From the NCBI GenBank assembly GCA_013540595.1, contig JABXKE010000002.1:124050-188049 (forward strand): a stretch of 64,000 nt of DNA, written 5' to 3'. The notes below the pieces were generated by a model, which did no database searches, was not told where the DNA came from, and was given only the letters and a program-made list of their open reading frames with translations. The position numbers and the translations under genes are program-made. This stretch comes from Pyrodictium sp. GTDB taxonomy: Archaea; Thermoproteota; Thermoprotei_A; Sulfolobales; Pyrodictiaceae. Shown here piece after piece: positions 24,759 to 32,452 of the stretch (position 1 is its first letter; each line of letters opens with the position of its first letter).

Positions 24759-27128
24759 TTGACGGTCAGGTACCGCTATCTCCCGGTAATACTGCTATTA
24801 TCACTAGTAATAGTCTTAGCGTACACAGTAAATGTTGCTAGTTCTGCTACTAGCTCACATAGTGTAGAGCTAAGAGTCGGAGATGATGTGTACGTCATCT
24901 TGTTCGATATACAAGATCCTGTGCTTGTTGCTGCCCAGAATAAGGTTTCAATGAGTATACGTGCTGAACTAGTCTATGCTACAACAGATAAGCCTTTGTT
25001 TGTAGCCGTAACAGTTAATGTTGAGGGTATAAATGTCTCCTCTGCAATCCTAGGATTCATCTCCTCTAATAGCACTATACGTGTTGCAAGACTCGAAGGT
25101 ATGATACCAGCAGTAATAGTTGAAAAACTCGCAGCCACCACAGAGCCGACACTTGTAACTGTTTATGTCAAAGCTTATCGTGGCTCTACCGTAGTCGCCT
25201 CTAAAGTCTATATCCCAGTAACTATAACAAAGGTTATACCTGCACTCCAAGTCTTTGCAGCGTTTAACGATACAGGCCTACCATACAGCATAGCTGTGAT
25301 AGGCAAAGATGCATACAAGGTGCTGCGCGTCACCGCAGTCAACACAGGATCGGCGCCGGTAAGCAATATCTTTCTTACGGTGAGAGCTGATAATACAACA
25401 GTACTTTCAAGATTCGTCGCTGAAAACCTGTCACCAGCATCAAATATCACTACCACTCTCCGTATACCCGTGCCCACAAGGCCAGGCGTGTATAGTGTAT
25501 ATGCGAGAGTAGAGGCTGTGAGTGGGCTAGAACACGTGCAGGAACATGCTACAGCTGTACTAGTGGTGCTGCCTAGAGTAGTAGTTAGTCTTTCGGCACT
25601 AAACACAACAACTATACTTGAGGGCCAGCAGGTATGCTTCAGAATTCAAACATATGGTACCCCAAGCTTTGTACTGCCAGCGATAGTTGTACAAGTCAAA
25701 GAAGAGCGTGAGCGTTCGTGGAACACTGTGGCTGTCTATGAGAACTCGACAGAGGCCACATACTGTTGGGAGGCACCTATAATCGGGCTTTCTCGCCCAG
25801 TAAGGTATATTGTACGTGCAATCCTGGTACTAAGGATCTATGGTGTAGAGTACTCTGTTACTAGTAATCCTGCAAGCTTTCAAGTACTCCCCATAGTCAG
25901 CATGATAGGTGTTGCTAATCTACAGCTTGTCGCCGAGAAAACCTCTGTCTACTCCCGAGAAAATATTAAGCTTAAAGTCATATTGTCCCCCTCAACTCCA
26001 GCCTGTATACCTGCCCGCCTAGAAGCATGGGATAAGAGTGTTAGTGCGTGGCAGCCCATCACTGTTATTAAGGTATGCAATGGCGAAGCCGTGGCTTCAG
26101 TGCCAGCCTCAGAGCTAGGCTACGGCGAACACAGCATACGCGCAACAACTCGGATAGGATGGTACCGTGTAACTAGCAACGTTGTAGTAGTCAGAGTGGG
26201 GGGAGAACCAAGTATAGAGGCTTGGGTTTCACCCAAGATAGTTACTCCAAACACTACAGTAAAGCTCATAGTGAAAATTGAGCCTCTTATAGATACATAC
26301 ACCGTCATAGCAAAACCCTCATGGGTGAATACCTCTATAACAGTTTCATCGTCTTCACCAACTACGACTCTTCAGCTATCAGCACCATCCAAGCCTGGTA
26401 CATACCATGTATCAGTTGTAATCAACATCGATGGTTACAAGGTAGCTAGAAATCTTTCTGTCACAGTAGCCAAGCCTGAGATAGAGGTAAGCATCAAACC
26501 CGACACAATAAAGGCTGGAGAAACACAGAACATATCTCTAATAGTGACTATTACACCACCACTAGACACTGCAGCATCGTACATGCTCGTAAAGGATAAG
26601 AAAACAGTAGCGTCTGGCACTCTCCCAATAACTGGTGGCCGCGGAGAAACCGTTGTGCCGGCCCCCATGGAGCCCGGCAACTACACCATAACAGTAAATG
26701 TTTCCGAGCTGGGGCTCACAGCCGAGAAGCAAGTCAGAGTGATAAAGGTAATCTACGATGTAACACTCTCCCTTAACACCACAACTACGCAGCCTGGAAA
26801 ACCCGTACTAGCTATAGTCAATGTTGTACCTAAGCCTACAGGGTCTGTCCCCGTAGTACTACTAGCTAGAACAAGGGGTGGCGTGTGGGAAACCATGGCT
26901 AGTAGCCTCGTCGTAGACGGGCGTGCAAGAATAGTCTTTAACGCGCCAACAAGGCCAGGCGTCTACGAGGTTCAAGCCTCCCTGCCTAGCCTCCAGGCGA
27001 AAAGCAGTACTGTGAATTTGACTGTGACAGAAGCCTTAGCTGAGGAGCAACAATTAAGGATATATGCAGTGCTGGCAATAGCTGCTATAGCTGCTTTAGC
27101 TTGGAGCATAAGATGGCTGCGACGTTAG
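24759..27128 (+). CDS. large secreted Ig-like repeat protein, C-terminal anchor
   Basis: A 789-residue exported protein. The N-terminal signal peptide (residues 8-30) is followed by about six beta-sandwich Ig/CARDB-like repeats, with recurrent phrases such as RPGVYSVYARV, KPGTYHVSV, EPGNYTITV and RPGVYEVQA closing each repeat. Many N-glycosylation sequons are present. A single C-terminal helix (about 768-785) and basic tail RWLRR anchor it in the membrane. This is the layout of an archaeal surface or S-layer-associated protein. Start TTG 24759 follows AGGGAG. Confidence 0.75.
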   Translation: MTVRYRYLPVILLLSLVIVLAYTVNVASSATSSHSVELRVGDDVYVILFDIQDPVLVAAQNKVSMSIRAELVYATTDKPLFVAVTVNVEGINVSSAILGFISSNSTIRVARLEGMIPAVIVEKLAATTEPTLVTVYVKAYRGSTVVASKVYIPVTITKVIPALQVFAAFNDTGLPYSIAVIGKDAYKVLRVTAVNTGSAPVSNIFLTVRADNTTVLSRFVAENLSPASNITTTLRIPVPTRPGVYSVYARVEAVSGLEHVQEHATAVLVVLPRVVVSLSALNTTTILEGQQVCFRIQTYGTPSFVLPAIVVQVKEERERSWNTVAVYENSTEATYCWEAPIIGLSRPVRYIVRAILVLRIYGVEYSVTSNPASFQVLPIVSMIGVANLQLVAEKTSVYSRENIKLKVILSPSTPACIPARLEAWDKSVSAWQPITVIKVCNGEAVASVPASELGYGEHSIRATTRIGWYRVTSNVVVVRVGGEPSIEAWVSPKIVTPNTTVKLIVKIEPLIDTYTVIAKPSWVNTSITVSSSSPTTTLQLSAPSKPGTYHVSVVINIDGYKVARNLSVTVAKPEIEVSIKPDTIKAGETQNISLIVTITPPLDTAASYMLVKDKKTVASGTLPITGGRGETVVPAPMEPGNYTITVNVSELGLTAEKQVRVIKVIYDVTLSLNTTTTQPGKPVLAIVNVVPKPTGSVPVVLLARTRGGVWETMASSLVVDGRARIVFNAPTRPGVYEVQASLPSLQAKSSTVNLTVTEALAEEQQLRIYAVLAIAAIAALAWSIRWLRR

Positions 27129-27214
27129 CCACGGCACTCAGCTTATTAGCCCATATGAGTACTACATAATATTATATTAATATGAGAAGAGCTATGAGTT
27201 AGTGGTTTAGTGTT

Positions 27215-27346
27215 ATGCCAGTCTTAACCGGGCTCAACATAATAGTCGTTCTAGTATCCATACTCTTCATCCTCATTGCATTGATAATACTAATCATTTA
27301 TAGTGGTCGTAGTAGCTCAGGAAGCAGAGGAACAACGCCCTTCTAG
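27215..27346 (+). CDS. 43-residue single-pass membrane protein
   Basis: A short frame starting MPVLTGLNIIVV with one long helix (about residues 8-29) and a Ser/Arg/Gly tail ending GSRGTTPF. A TATA-like TTATATTAAT lies near 27172-27181, giving a short leader. The ribosome binding site is weak. Composition and promoter support a real gene; function is unknown. Tiny single-pass proteins of this kind are common in archaeal viruses and also in cells. Confidence 0.45.
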   Translation: MPVLTGLNIIVVLVSILFILIALIILIIYSGRSSSGSRGTTPF

Positions 27347-27348
27347 TC

Positions 27349-27441
27349 GTGTGCCCCAAGTGTGGGGAGCTCGGGCGCCTCTACTATTCTAGAGGTAATC
27401 AGGTGTCTACAATTCTTTCAAATCTTATTACTTTCCTGTAG
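27349..27441 (+). pseudogene. zinc-ribbon fragment
   Basis: Starting two bases after the previous stop, a 30-codon frame reads VCPKCGELGRLYYSRG and then loses character before TAG 27441. The CPxCG knuckle followed by an aromatic segment looks like the start of a zinc-ribbon protein, of which the rest is absent. It may mark the edge of the integrated element that begins next. Low support because of its size. Confidence 0.3.
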
Positions 27442-27453
27442 CAATCAGGTATA

Positions 27454-28008
27454 TCACTTTGATGGTGCTCCTATACTTACCGAGCCAGAGGCGTTCTCAC
27501 TAATACTCTCAAAGTCTTCTCTGGTCAGGGGCTGAGTGCATGTAACATAGCGCTTGCGCTTTATGTCTATGCAAACATCCTTGTAGGGCTCGAGAAGCTG
27601 CAACTCGTGCTTCATCATTGAGATAACTTTTTGTAATCGCTTAACGTATTTCCTCAGCTTCCTCCTCTCCTCGATTAGTGCTATTATCTCGTCCTTGTTG
27701 TGGCGTATGTATATGTCTCCGTGGTCTGTGCGCCAGACAGGGTAGTAGTACTTCTTGCCCCTACGGTTCTTAACCCACTTCACGTGCAACACGCCGGGCC
27801 CATACTTCTTGGCTAGTGTCCTCTTGAGCTCGTTGTACTTCTTCTCGATCTTCTCTAACTTAGCCTCCGCTGCGTTCAACGACTGTGAGAGCTTTATCAT
27901 GTGCTCGAGCGTGAGCCAATACTCTTTCTTGTAGGGGTGCGGGACTATGTGGCCCCCAATCTCGTAGTCTTCTTCTTCATCCGCCCACACAGCGTGCTGT
28001 GTGATCAA
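27454..28008 (-). CDS. element-type coiled-coil protein, unknown
   Basis: A 184-residue lysine-rich protein. Residues about 40-75 and 115-150 are heptad-like helices; between them lies KWVKNRRGKKYYYPVWR, a basic/aromatic segment reminiscent of nucleic-acid-binding proteins in archaeal mobile elements. The frame extends 23 codons upstream, but GAGGAGGG lies 9 nt before TTG 28008. Together with the next small membrane gene it forms a minus-strand operon in the element remnant. No known family. Confidence 0.55.
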   Translation of the reverse strand: MITQHAVWADEEEDYEIGGHIVPHPYKKEYWLTLEHMIKLSQSLNAAEAKLEKIEKKYNELKRTLAKKYGPGVLHVKWVKNRRGKKYYYPVWRTDHGDIYIRHNKDEIIALIEERRKLRKYVKRLQKVISMMKHELQLLEPYKDVCIDIKRKRYVTCTQPLTREDFESISENASGSVSIGAPSK

Positions 28009-28086
28009 GGGGGATAACCCTCCTCGCACCAAGTAGTGTTGGAATCGAAAGAAAAAAACTGTGTGGGTTAAAAGCAAGAAAAAAAC

Positions 28087-28347
28087 TTACTCGCCCCTCG
28101 GCCCGCCGAAGAGCAGCATTAGGCTGCCTACAATGCTGACTAGGCCGACCACCGCTAGTATGATCAAGGCTATACCGCTGAAGTTCGCGCTCGTATCTAT
28201 GGAGTTGCTTAGGGTGTCTGGCACCGTGAACTGTACTCCGCTGTTGTTCATCTCTGTCTTTACATAGTTTAGTGAGCCAAACAGTATGAATAGTATGAAG
28301 GCGCCGATTCCTAGCGCTGCAAAGTACTTTATCCCGCTGTCTATCAC
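28087..28347 (-). CDS. small two-helix membrane protein of mobile-element type
   Basis: An 86-residue protein with two transmembrane helices (about 8-27 and 58-80) and a polar loop with sequons between them. The start is probably GTG 28347 (VIDSGIKYFAAL); the frame is open to 28368. Small two-pass proteins next to a PrimPol gene are typical of archaeal virus or plasmid modules (virion or membrane proteins), but there is no specific match. It precedes the coiled-coil gene by 78 bp. Confidence 0.5.
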   Translation of the reverse strand: MIDSGIKYFAALGIGAFILFILFGSLNYVKTEMNNSGVQFTVPDTLSNSIDTSANFSGIALIILAVVGLVSIVGSLMLLFGGPRGE

Positions 28348-28642
28348 CTCTCCCGCACCCCCGCGCACACCCCTCTCTCACTAACCTGTGCGACACCCCA
28401 CGCGCATAGAACCCCAGGACAAGGACCACTACAACAGCGCAGGCTTGTTAGGAGCTTGTAGTAGGGTGAATTGCATTACAGTAGTAGTACTACCCGCTCA
28501 TTGTGTGGTAATACTGTTTTTCTTCATCAGTTTTTGTAAAATTTCGTAAAGATGGATTTCATTGATTTCAGTCCTAGGTCTCTTATACATGACAATGCAA
28601 CTGTTACAGGTTACGTGGAGAGAGAGCTTGGAGGTGCAACTC

Positions 28643-28936
28643 ATGCCTACAATCCGTGTTTGGGACGAGATACATCACGTCTACAAACAGGCTGCAGATG
28701 AACACGGCATAGTGTTATCGCAATTAGTGAGCTCTATACTGCTAGCCCTGCCTGTCGAGTGTGCGGGTTGCCTCGCCTACGTTATACAGGAAGCGTTTGA
28801 GATGAAGCCCGACAAGGCCAAAGAGATAGCCTACGAGATAAGGCACATGATTCTTGACATGATAAAAGTAGCCGAGGCGGGTAGCCGTGAGGAGGAAGTC
28901 GAGGCGCTATGCGAAGAAGAAGAAGCTCCTTGCTAA
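28643..28936 (+). CDS. small helical, possibly DNA-binding protein of the element
   Basis: A 97-residue acidic protein starting MPTIRVWDEIHHVY. The beginning PTIRVWDEI and helix EHGIVLSQLVSSILLAL could form a ribbon-helix-helix, as in plasmid copy-control proteins, but this is inference. The C-terminus is very acidic with two cysteine positions (CAGC near 46, and the last residue). The start is ATG 28643 because GGAGGTG ends 6 nt upstream; the frame itself opens at 28562. Confidence 0.5.
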   Translation: MPTIRVWDEIHHVYKQAADEHGIVLSQLVSSILLALPVECAGCLAYVIQEAFEMKPDKAKEIAYEIRHMILDMIKVAEAGSREEEVEALCEEEEAPC

Positions 28937-28967
28937 GCTAGCCGTTTACAAGAAGCACAAGAAGTGA
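28887..28967 (+). CDS. 26-residue very basic peptide, tentative
   Basis: Overlapping the end of the preceding gene in another frame, GTG 28887 opens a 26-residue peptide made mostly of Lys, Arg, Leu and Ala (for example SRRYAKKKKLLAKLAVY). Small basic peptides occur in archaeal viral genomes as DNA-binding proteins. The ribosome binding site is poor and chance is a real possibility. Confidence 0.25.
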   Translation: MRRKSRRYAKKKKLLAKLAVYKKHKK

Positions 28968-28969
28968 GA

Positions 28970-29018
28970 GGGCCCCCCAAACGCCCCGCCCCGTTTTGGG
29001 CGGAGTGGGGGAAGGCCC
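28970..29018. repeat. long GC-rich imperfect hairpin before PrimPol gene
   Basis: GGGCC (28970-28974) pairs with GGCCC (29014-29018), CCCC with GGGG (29007-29010), and CGCCC (28982-28986) with GGGCG (28998-29002), leaving an 11-nt loop. It sits between the element's small genes and the PrimPol start. It could be a transcription terminator, an origin-like structure of the former element, or an RNA fold; the sequence does not decide. Confidence 0.45.
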
Positions 29019-29031
29019 GAGGTGGGCGGTC

Positions 29032-29604
29032 GTGATCCCCGAGAGTATTGTAGATAAGAGTGGAGTAAATGAGGTTTCCGCGTCTACTTCAAAGACAGTC
29101 TACGAGTATGCTAGGTACTATGTAGAGCACGGCTTTAGTGTTATACCGCTAAAGCCCAAGGCTAAGGAGCCGCTGATACCGTGGAAGGAGTATCAGGAGA
29201 GGCTGCCTAGCGAGGAAGAGCTGGAGAAGTGGTTCAAGGGCAAGGAGGCGAATATAGCAATTGTGACTGGTAGGGTCTCGGGCAACCTTGTGGTGCTCGA
29301 CTTTGATAGTGAAGAGGCCTTCAAGTCCTTCGTAGAGAAGTTAAGGAAGGCTAGTGAGACGCTGAGAATAGATATCAACAATACCTGGATAGTGGAGACT
29401 GGCAAGGGCTACCACGTCTACCTGAGGCTACCGAGAGAGGACTTGGTGCCCAGCACCAGGGTCAAGCTTGTAGAGGGTGTTGACCTCAAGGCAGAGGGAG
29501 GCTATGTTGTAGCTCCGCCTAGCATTCACCCCAATGGCAAGCAGTACGGGTTCATAGAGGTGGACGGGGAGCGTCATAAGAGAATACCGTATACTGAACA
29601 GTAA
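29032..29604 (+). CDS. PrimPol (bifunctional DNA primase/polymerase) domain, truncated
   Basis: A 190-residue prim-pol domain of the archaeal plasmid/virus type. The catalytic pattern is visible: LDFDSEE (DxD), TGKGYHVYL (sHxxx histidine) and GVDLKAEGGYVVAPPS. It starts at GTG 29032 after GAGGTG. Full plasmid replicases continue for hundreds of residues with a helicase domain; here the protein ends right after the domain, where sequence switches to a hydantoinase-B tail. It is probably a remnant of an integrated replicon; the active-site residues are intact. Confidence 0.75.
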   Translation: MIPESIVDKSGVNEVSASTSKTVYEYARYYVEHGFSVIPLKPKAKEPLIPWKEYQERLPSEEELEKWFKGKEANIAIVTGRVSGNLVVLDFDSEEAFKSFVEKLRKASETLRIDINNTWIVETGKGYHVYLRLPREDLVPSTRVKLVEGVDLKAEGGYVVAPPSIHPNGKQYGFIEVDGERHKRIPYTEQ

Positions 29605-29973
29605 GGCCATAGTAACAATACAGGTAGGCCGGAGAGACTTCCCTCCATGGGGAGTAGCAGGCGGCATGCCTGGTCCGGGCAACAGAGTCCTAATATACAA
29701 AGGTGGTAAGGTGCTAGATGTGAGAAAGATAACAGCAGAGGAACTATCGAGAGGAGACCTAATAAGCATAAGAACATCTGGCGGTGGCGGATGGGGCGAC
29801 CCGCTCGAGAGAGACCCCAAGCTAGTACTAGAAGACTTCAAGAACGAGCTGATAACCCTAGAGACAGCCAGGAACATCTATGGAGTAGTAATAGACCCTG
29901 AAAAATGGAGATAGATTGGGAGGCAACAAAGAAGCTTAGACAAGAGTTAAGACAGAAACGTAACAAGAAGTAG
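29603..29973 (+). pseudogene. C-terminal fragment of hydantoinase B (HyuB), frameshifted
   Basis: From about 29603 the sequence reads as the last 120 residues of an N-methylhydantoinase B / acetone carboxylase-type subunit: VTIQVGRRDFPPWG, GGMPGPGNRVLIYKGG, RTSGGGGWGDPLERDP and ARNIYGVVIDPEK. At a run of five A (29901-29905) the frame breaks; the usual tail continues in the next frame as MEIDWEATKKLRQELRQKR to TAG 29973. There is no N-terminal part and no start of its own. The rest of the gene was removed, possibly when the PrimPol element inserted. Confidence 0.7.
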
Positions 29974-30011
29974 ACACCCTTCATTTTATCTATAATCCAT
30001 GTACTCCTCAA

Positions 30012-30095
30012 CTACACGTTATCCGCTATGATCAACACGGTCTTTTCTATCTTAGGCAGACTTAGTGTTATGCCTCTCTTAATTTCATAAACCAT
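30012..30095 (-). pseudogene. short coding-like remnant
   Basis: A 27-codon minus-strand frame reads MVYEIKRGITLSLPKIEKTV and ends IIADNV before TAG. It has protein-like composition but no ribosome binding site, and an upstream stop 12 codons earlier. It lies between the broken hyuB tail and the MEMO gene, in a stretch that otherwise shows nothing. Probably a remnant. Confidence 0.25.
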
Positions 30096-30237
30096 ACTCA
30101 AGAGTGTATAGACGTCTTCTTAGGTTGAATCTTATGCTAATAGTGAGTTGCTCCAGTGTTTTATTAGGCTGAGAATACTCTAGTATAACGGCTTCTTACA
30201 CTAGTGGGATCTAAGACAGGCTGGAGGGTGGGCCCTA

Positions 30238-31140
30238 TTGGCTCGTGTGCGTGAGCCTGCTGTTGCAGGGGGTTTCTATCCTGCTGATCCTGTTGAGTTG
30301 AGGAAGGCTATTGAGTGGTCATTTCTTAACAACAGGTTTGGCCCTGGAAGGATGCCTAATGAGCATCATATAGCTGGTGTAGAGCCTGTTGGCGGTGTAG
30401 TGCCCCATGCCGGGTACACGTATTCTGGCCCAGCAGCAGCCCATTTCTACTTGTGGCTCTCAGATACACGATACAAGCCTGACACAGTCGTTGTTATAGG
30501 CACAAACCATACTGGCTACGGTGGCTTCTATACTACTACGACGAGGTGGGAGGCGTGGAAGACGCCTCTAGGGGAAGTACCTGTTGATCTTGAGTTTGTA
30601 CAGCAGCTCCTCAAGGAGTATCCAGGGCTTACAGACGATCCTTCAGCACATATCCACGAGCATAGCGTTGAAGTGCAACTGCCCTTCCTACAGTACATAT
30701 ACAACACGGGCTTCAAGCTAGTACCCATCGTGGCTAAAGAAGTCACAGCTAGAATGGCGGCAGAGCTAGCATCAGCAATAAACCGTGTAGCAGAAAGGCT
30801 GGGAAGAAAGACTATACTGATAGCGTCCTCAGACTTCACCCACCACGGCTTCATCTATGGATACGTGTTGTTCACTAGTAATGTGGCCGAGAACGTTGAA
30901 AAACTCGACAGGAAAGTCATAGATAAGATATTGGTGCTAGACACGAAGGGCTTTCTTAGCGTAATAGCTGAGACTGGAGCAACAGTATGCGGCATAGGAG
31001 CCATAGCAGCACTGATAGAGTACGCTAAGGCTCGAGGCGCCAAAGCAGAGCTACTCAGGTACTATAACTCAGCACACATAACTGGAGAAGAAGATATAGC
31101 AGTAGGCTACGCAAGCATAGCAATGTACAAAGAAAAATAA
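30238..31140 (+). CDS. MEMO1 family protein (AmmeMemoRadiSam system protein B)
   Basis: A 300-residue MEMO-family protein, related in fold to class III extradiol dioxygenases. Family blocks are seen: REPAVAGGFYPAD at the start, GVVPHAGYTYSG, GTNHTG, HEHSVEVQLPFLQ, ASSDFTHHG and the C-terminal EEDIAVGYASIAMY. The histidines of these blocks form the metal-site-like pocket. In archaea it often neighbours an AMMECR1 and a radical SAM gene; neither is adjacent here. Start TTG 30238 follows GGAGGGTGGG. Confidence 0.9.
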   Translation: MARVREPAVAGGFYPADPVELRKAIEWSFLNNRFGPGRMPNEHHIAGVEPVGGVVPHAGYTYSGPAAAHFYLWLSDTRYKPDTVVVIGTNHTGYGGFYTTTTRWEAWKTPLGEVPVDLEFVQQLLKEYPGLTDDPSAHIHEHSVEVQLPFLQYIYNTGFKLVPIVAKEVTARMAAELASAINRVAERLGRKTILIASSDFTHHGFIYGYVLFTSNVAENVEKLDRKVIDKILVLDTKGFLSVIAETGATVCGIGAIAALIEYAKARGAKAELLRYYNSAHITGEEDIAVGYASIAMYKEK

Positions 31141-31278
31141 AGCTACATAACTAAGCTAAAATTATACACATACTTTTACGCCCTACTAAGCCTGCTCTTG
31201 AACATGTTAACACAATAACATTAGACAACAATATTAGCAGAATACAGTATGCTATGCAGCTAGAGCTTAAACCCCTCC

Positions 31279-32114
31279 TCAAGAATTACTACTTTCGCCT
31301 CTAATTATAGCTGGAGAAGAGTATATACATGGATTAACCATGTGCATGTGCCTTAACATCTTGAAGCCTTGTTCTGCTGCTTTGACGTCTATAATTATGT
31401 CTATTATCTTCCGGCACTTTTTGGCAAATTGAGCTTAAGTGCTTGGCCTACACTGTTGCTTAGCACAACCCATTGCGTCTTGTTGCCCTGCCTTACTTGT
31501 ACTACTCGTATTGCAATTGAGTAGTACTTGATCTCTCCAGTAGCTGGGTTAAAGCCGTATGACACTATGAGAGCGTTTTTGTTTTGCTAGTCTTAGAGCT
31601 TCACTTATCACCCACTCAGCGCTGACATTGTTCTCTTTGAGAGCTTCTAATACTTCTTTACTGTAAATGATTTCTCTTAGCATGTTGCTGTTCTCTACAA
31701 GCCATCCTTGCACCTCCCTCATACCCACTATAGACTCAACAGTGACCTGCCTCATACGTGTCATGTTCCTAGCAACGAAAGGCTCGCCTACTAGTTCTAT
31801 TGTCTTCTTCTCTGTGTCTATCCGGGCCTTTGCAACGACTACTAGTGCTGGTGAGACGCCAATCTCTATGCCTGCAATGTACTCATTGTTGGAGACCTTA
31901 TTCAAGCTCGTAATTTTTATCTTGCTCATGCGCGGCTAGGCCTTGAATATTTTAAGCATCTTAACTACATTGGGATGTTTTAGTGTTTTCTGTTCTAGTA
32001 TGTTCTTGTTCTCTTCTACTATTATGTGCACAGCCATGGGGTCGATACTGTTTGTTTGGCCTGCGCATAATACGCTGACGAGAGCATAGCTGCTGCTATG
32101 GCTACTAGTGGCAC
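31279..32114 (-). pseudogene. broken secreted-protein gene (amber stop plus three frameshifts)
   Basis: Read on the minus strand, GTG 32114 starts a signal peptide (VPLVAIAAAMLSSAYYAQA). A frameshift near 32060 (GCCAAACAAACAG) leads into NSIDPMAVHIIVEENK and IFKA, then TAG (31936-31938), then in the same frame MSKIKITSLNK onwards (open to 31549, 126 residues). A shift in CAAAACAAAAAC near 31573 continues with ALIVSYGFNPATGE; a shift in CCAAAAAG near 31418 continues with RKIIDIIIDVKAAEQG to TGA 31279. The joined product is about 275 residues, secreted, of unknown family. AT-rich TATA-like sequence lies at 32118-32135. Confidence 0.55.
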
Positions 32115-32339
32115 TACTATATTATATTATTATACTAGTGTCCTCTTCAAGGCCGTCCTCGCCAGCAGGTACAGTATTAAGGATCATACATGTTTAGGTA
32201 TATGCCTAACTAGGCTGATATACAATAACTGCTCCCAGACTCTACACAACATGAATATGTACCTACACTAATTGTTTTGTGGCGGCTTGTAGGCTTCTCT
32301 TTGGGTTACACTTATACTGTTGTCTGGGCTAGATTTCTT

Positions 32340-32440
32340 GTAGTGTGGCTGTGAGGAGGTGGCTTAGTCCCAACCCTCCCCAGGGGGATGACGTGTAGCG
32401 GTCGGCCCTGAGCCCAGGCTTACACGCTTAACGCTTCTGT
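32340..32440 (+). other. GC-rich intergenic stretch, possible small RNA
   Basis: The 330-bp gap before the metallo-hydrolase gene is mostly AT-rich, but 32345-32435 is GC-rich. GAGGAGGTGG (about 32353) can pair with CCCAACCCTCC (about 32373), and GGATGAC followed 16 nt later by CTGA (about 32389-32412) resembles a C box/D box pair. Neither layout is complete. It may be a C/D-type guide RNA or simply leader sequence. Confidence 0.25.
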
Positions 32441-32452
32441 AATGTGGTAGCC

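Noticed and set aside
27977-28429. 150-codon minus-strand frame overlapping the two small element genes
   Set aside because: It is Arg/Cys-rich and out of frame with two better supported genes that have ribosome binding sites.
31936-31938. In-frame TAG as a pyrrolysine codon, suggested by the corrinoid genes elsewhere in the window
   Set aside because: The same gene carries three frameshifts, is secreted and unrelated to methylamine methyltransferases, and no pyrrolysine gene is present. Pseudogene decay is simpler.
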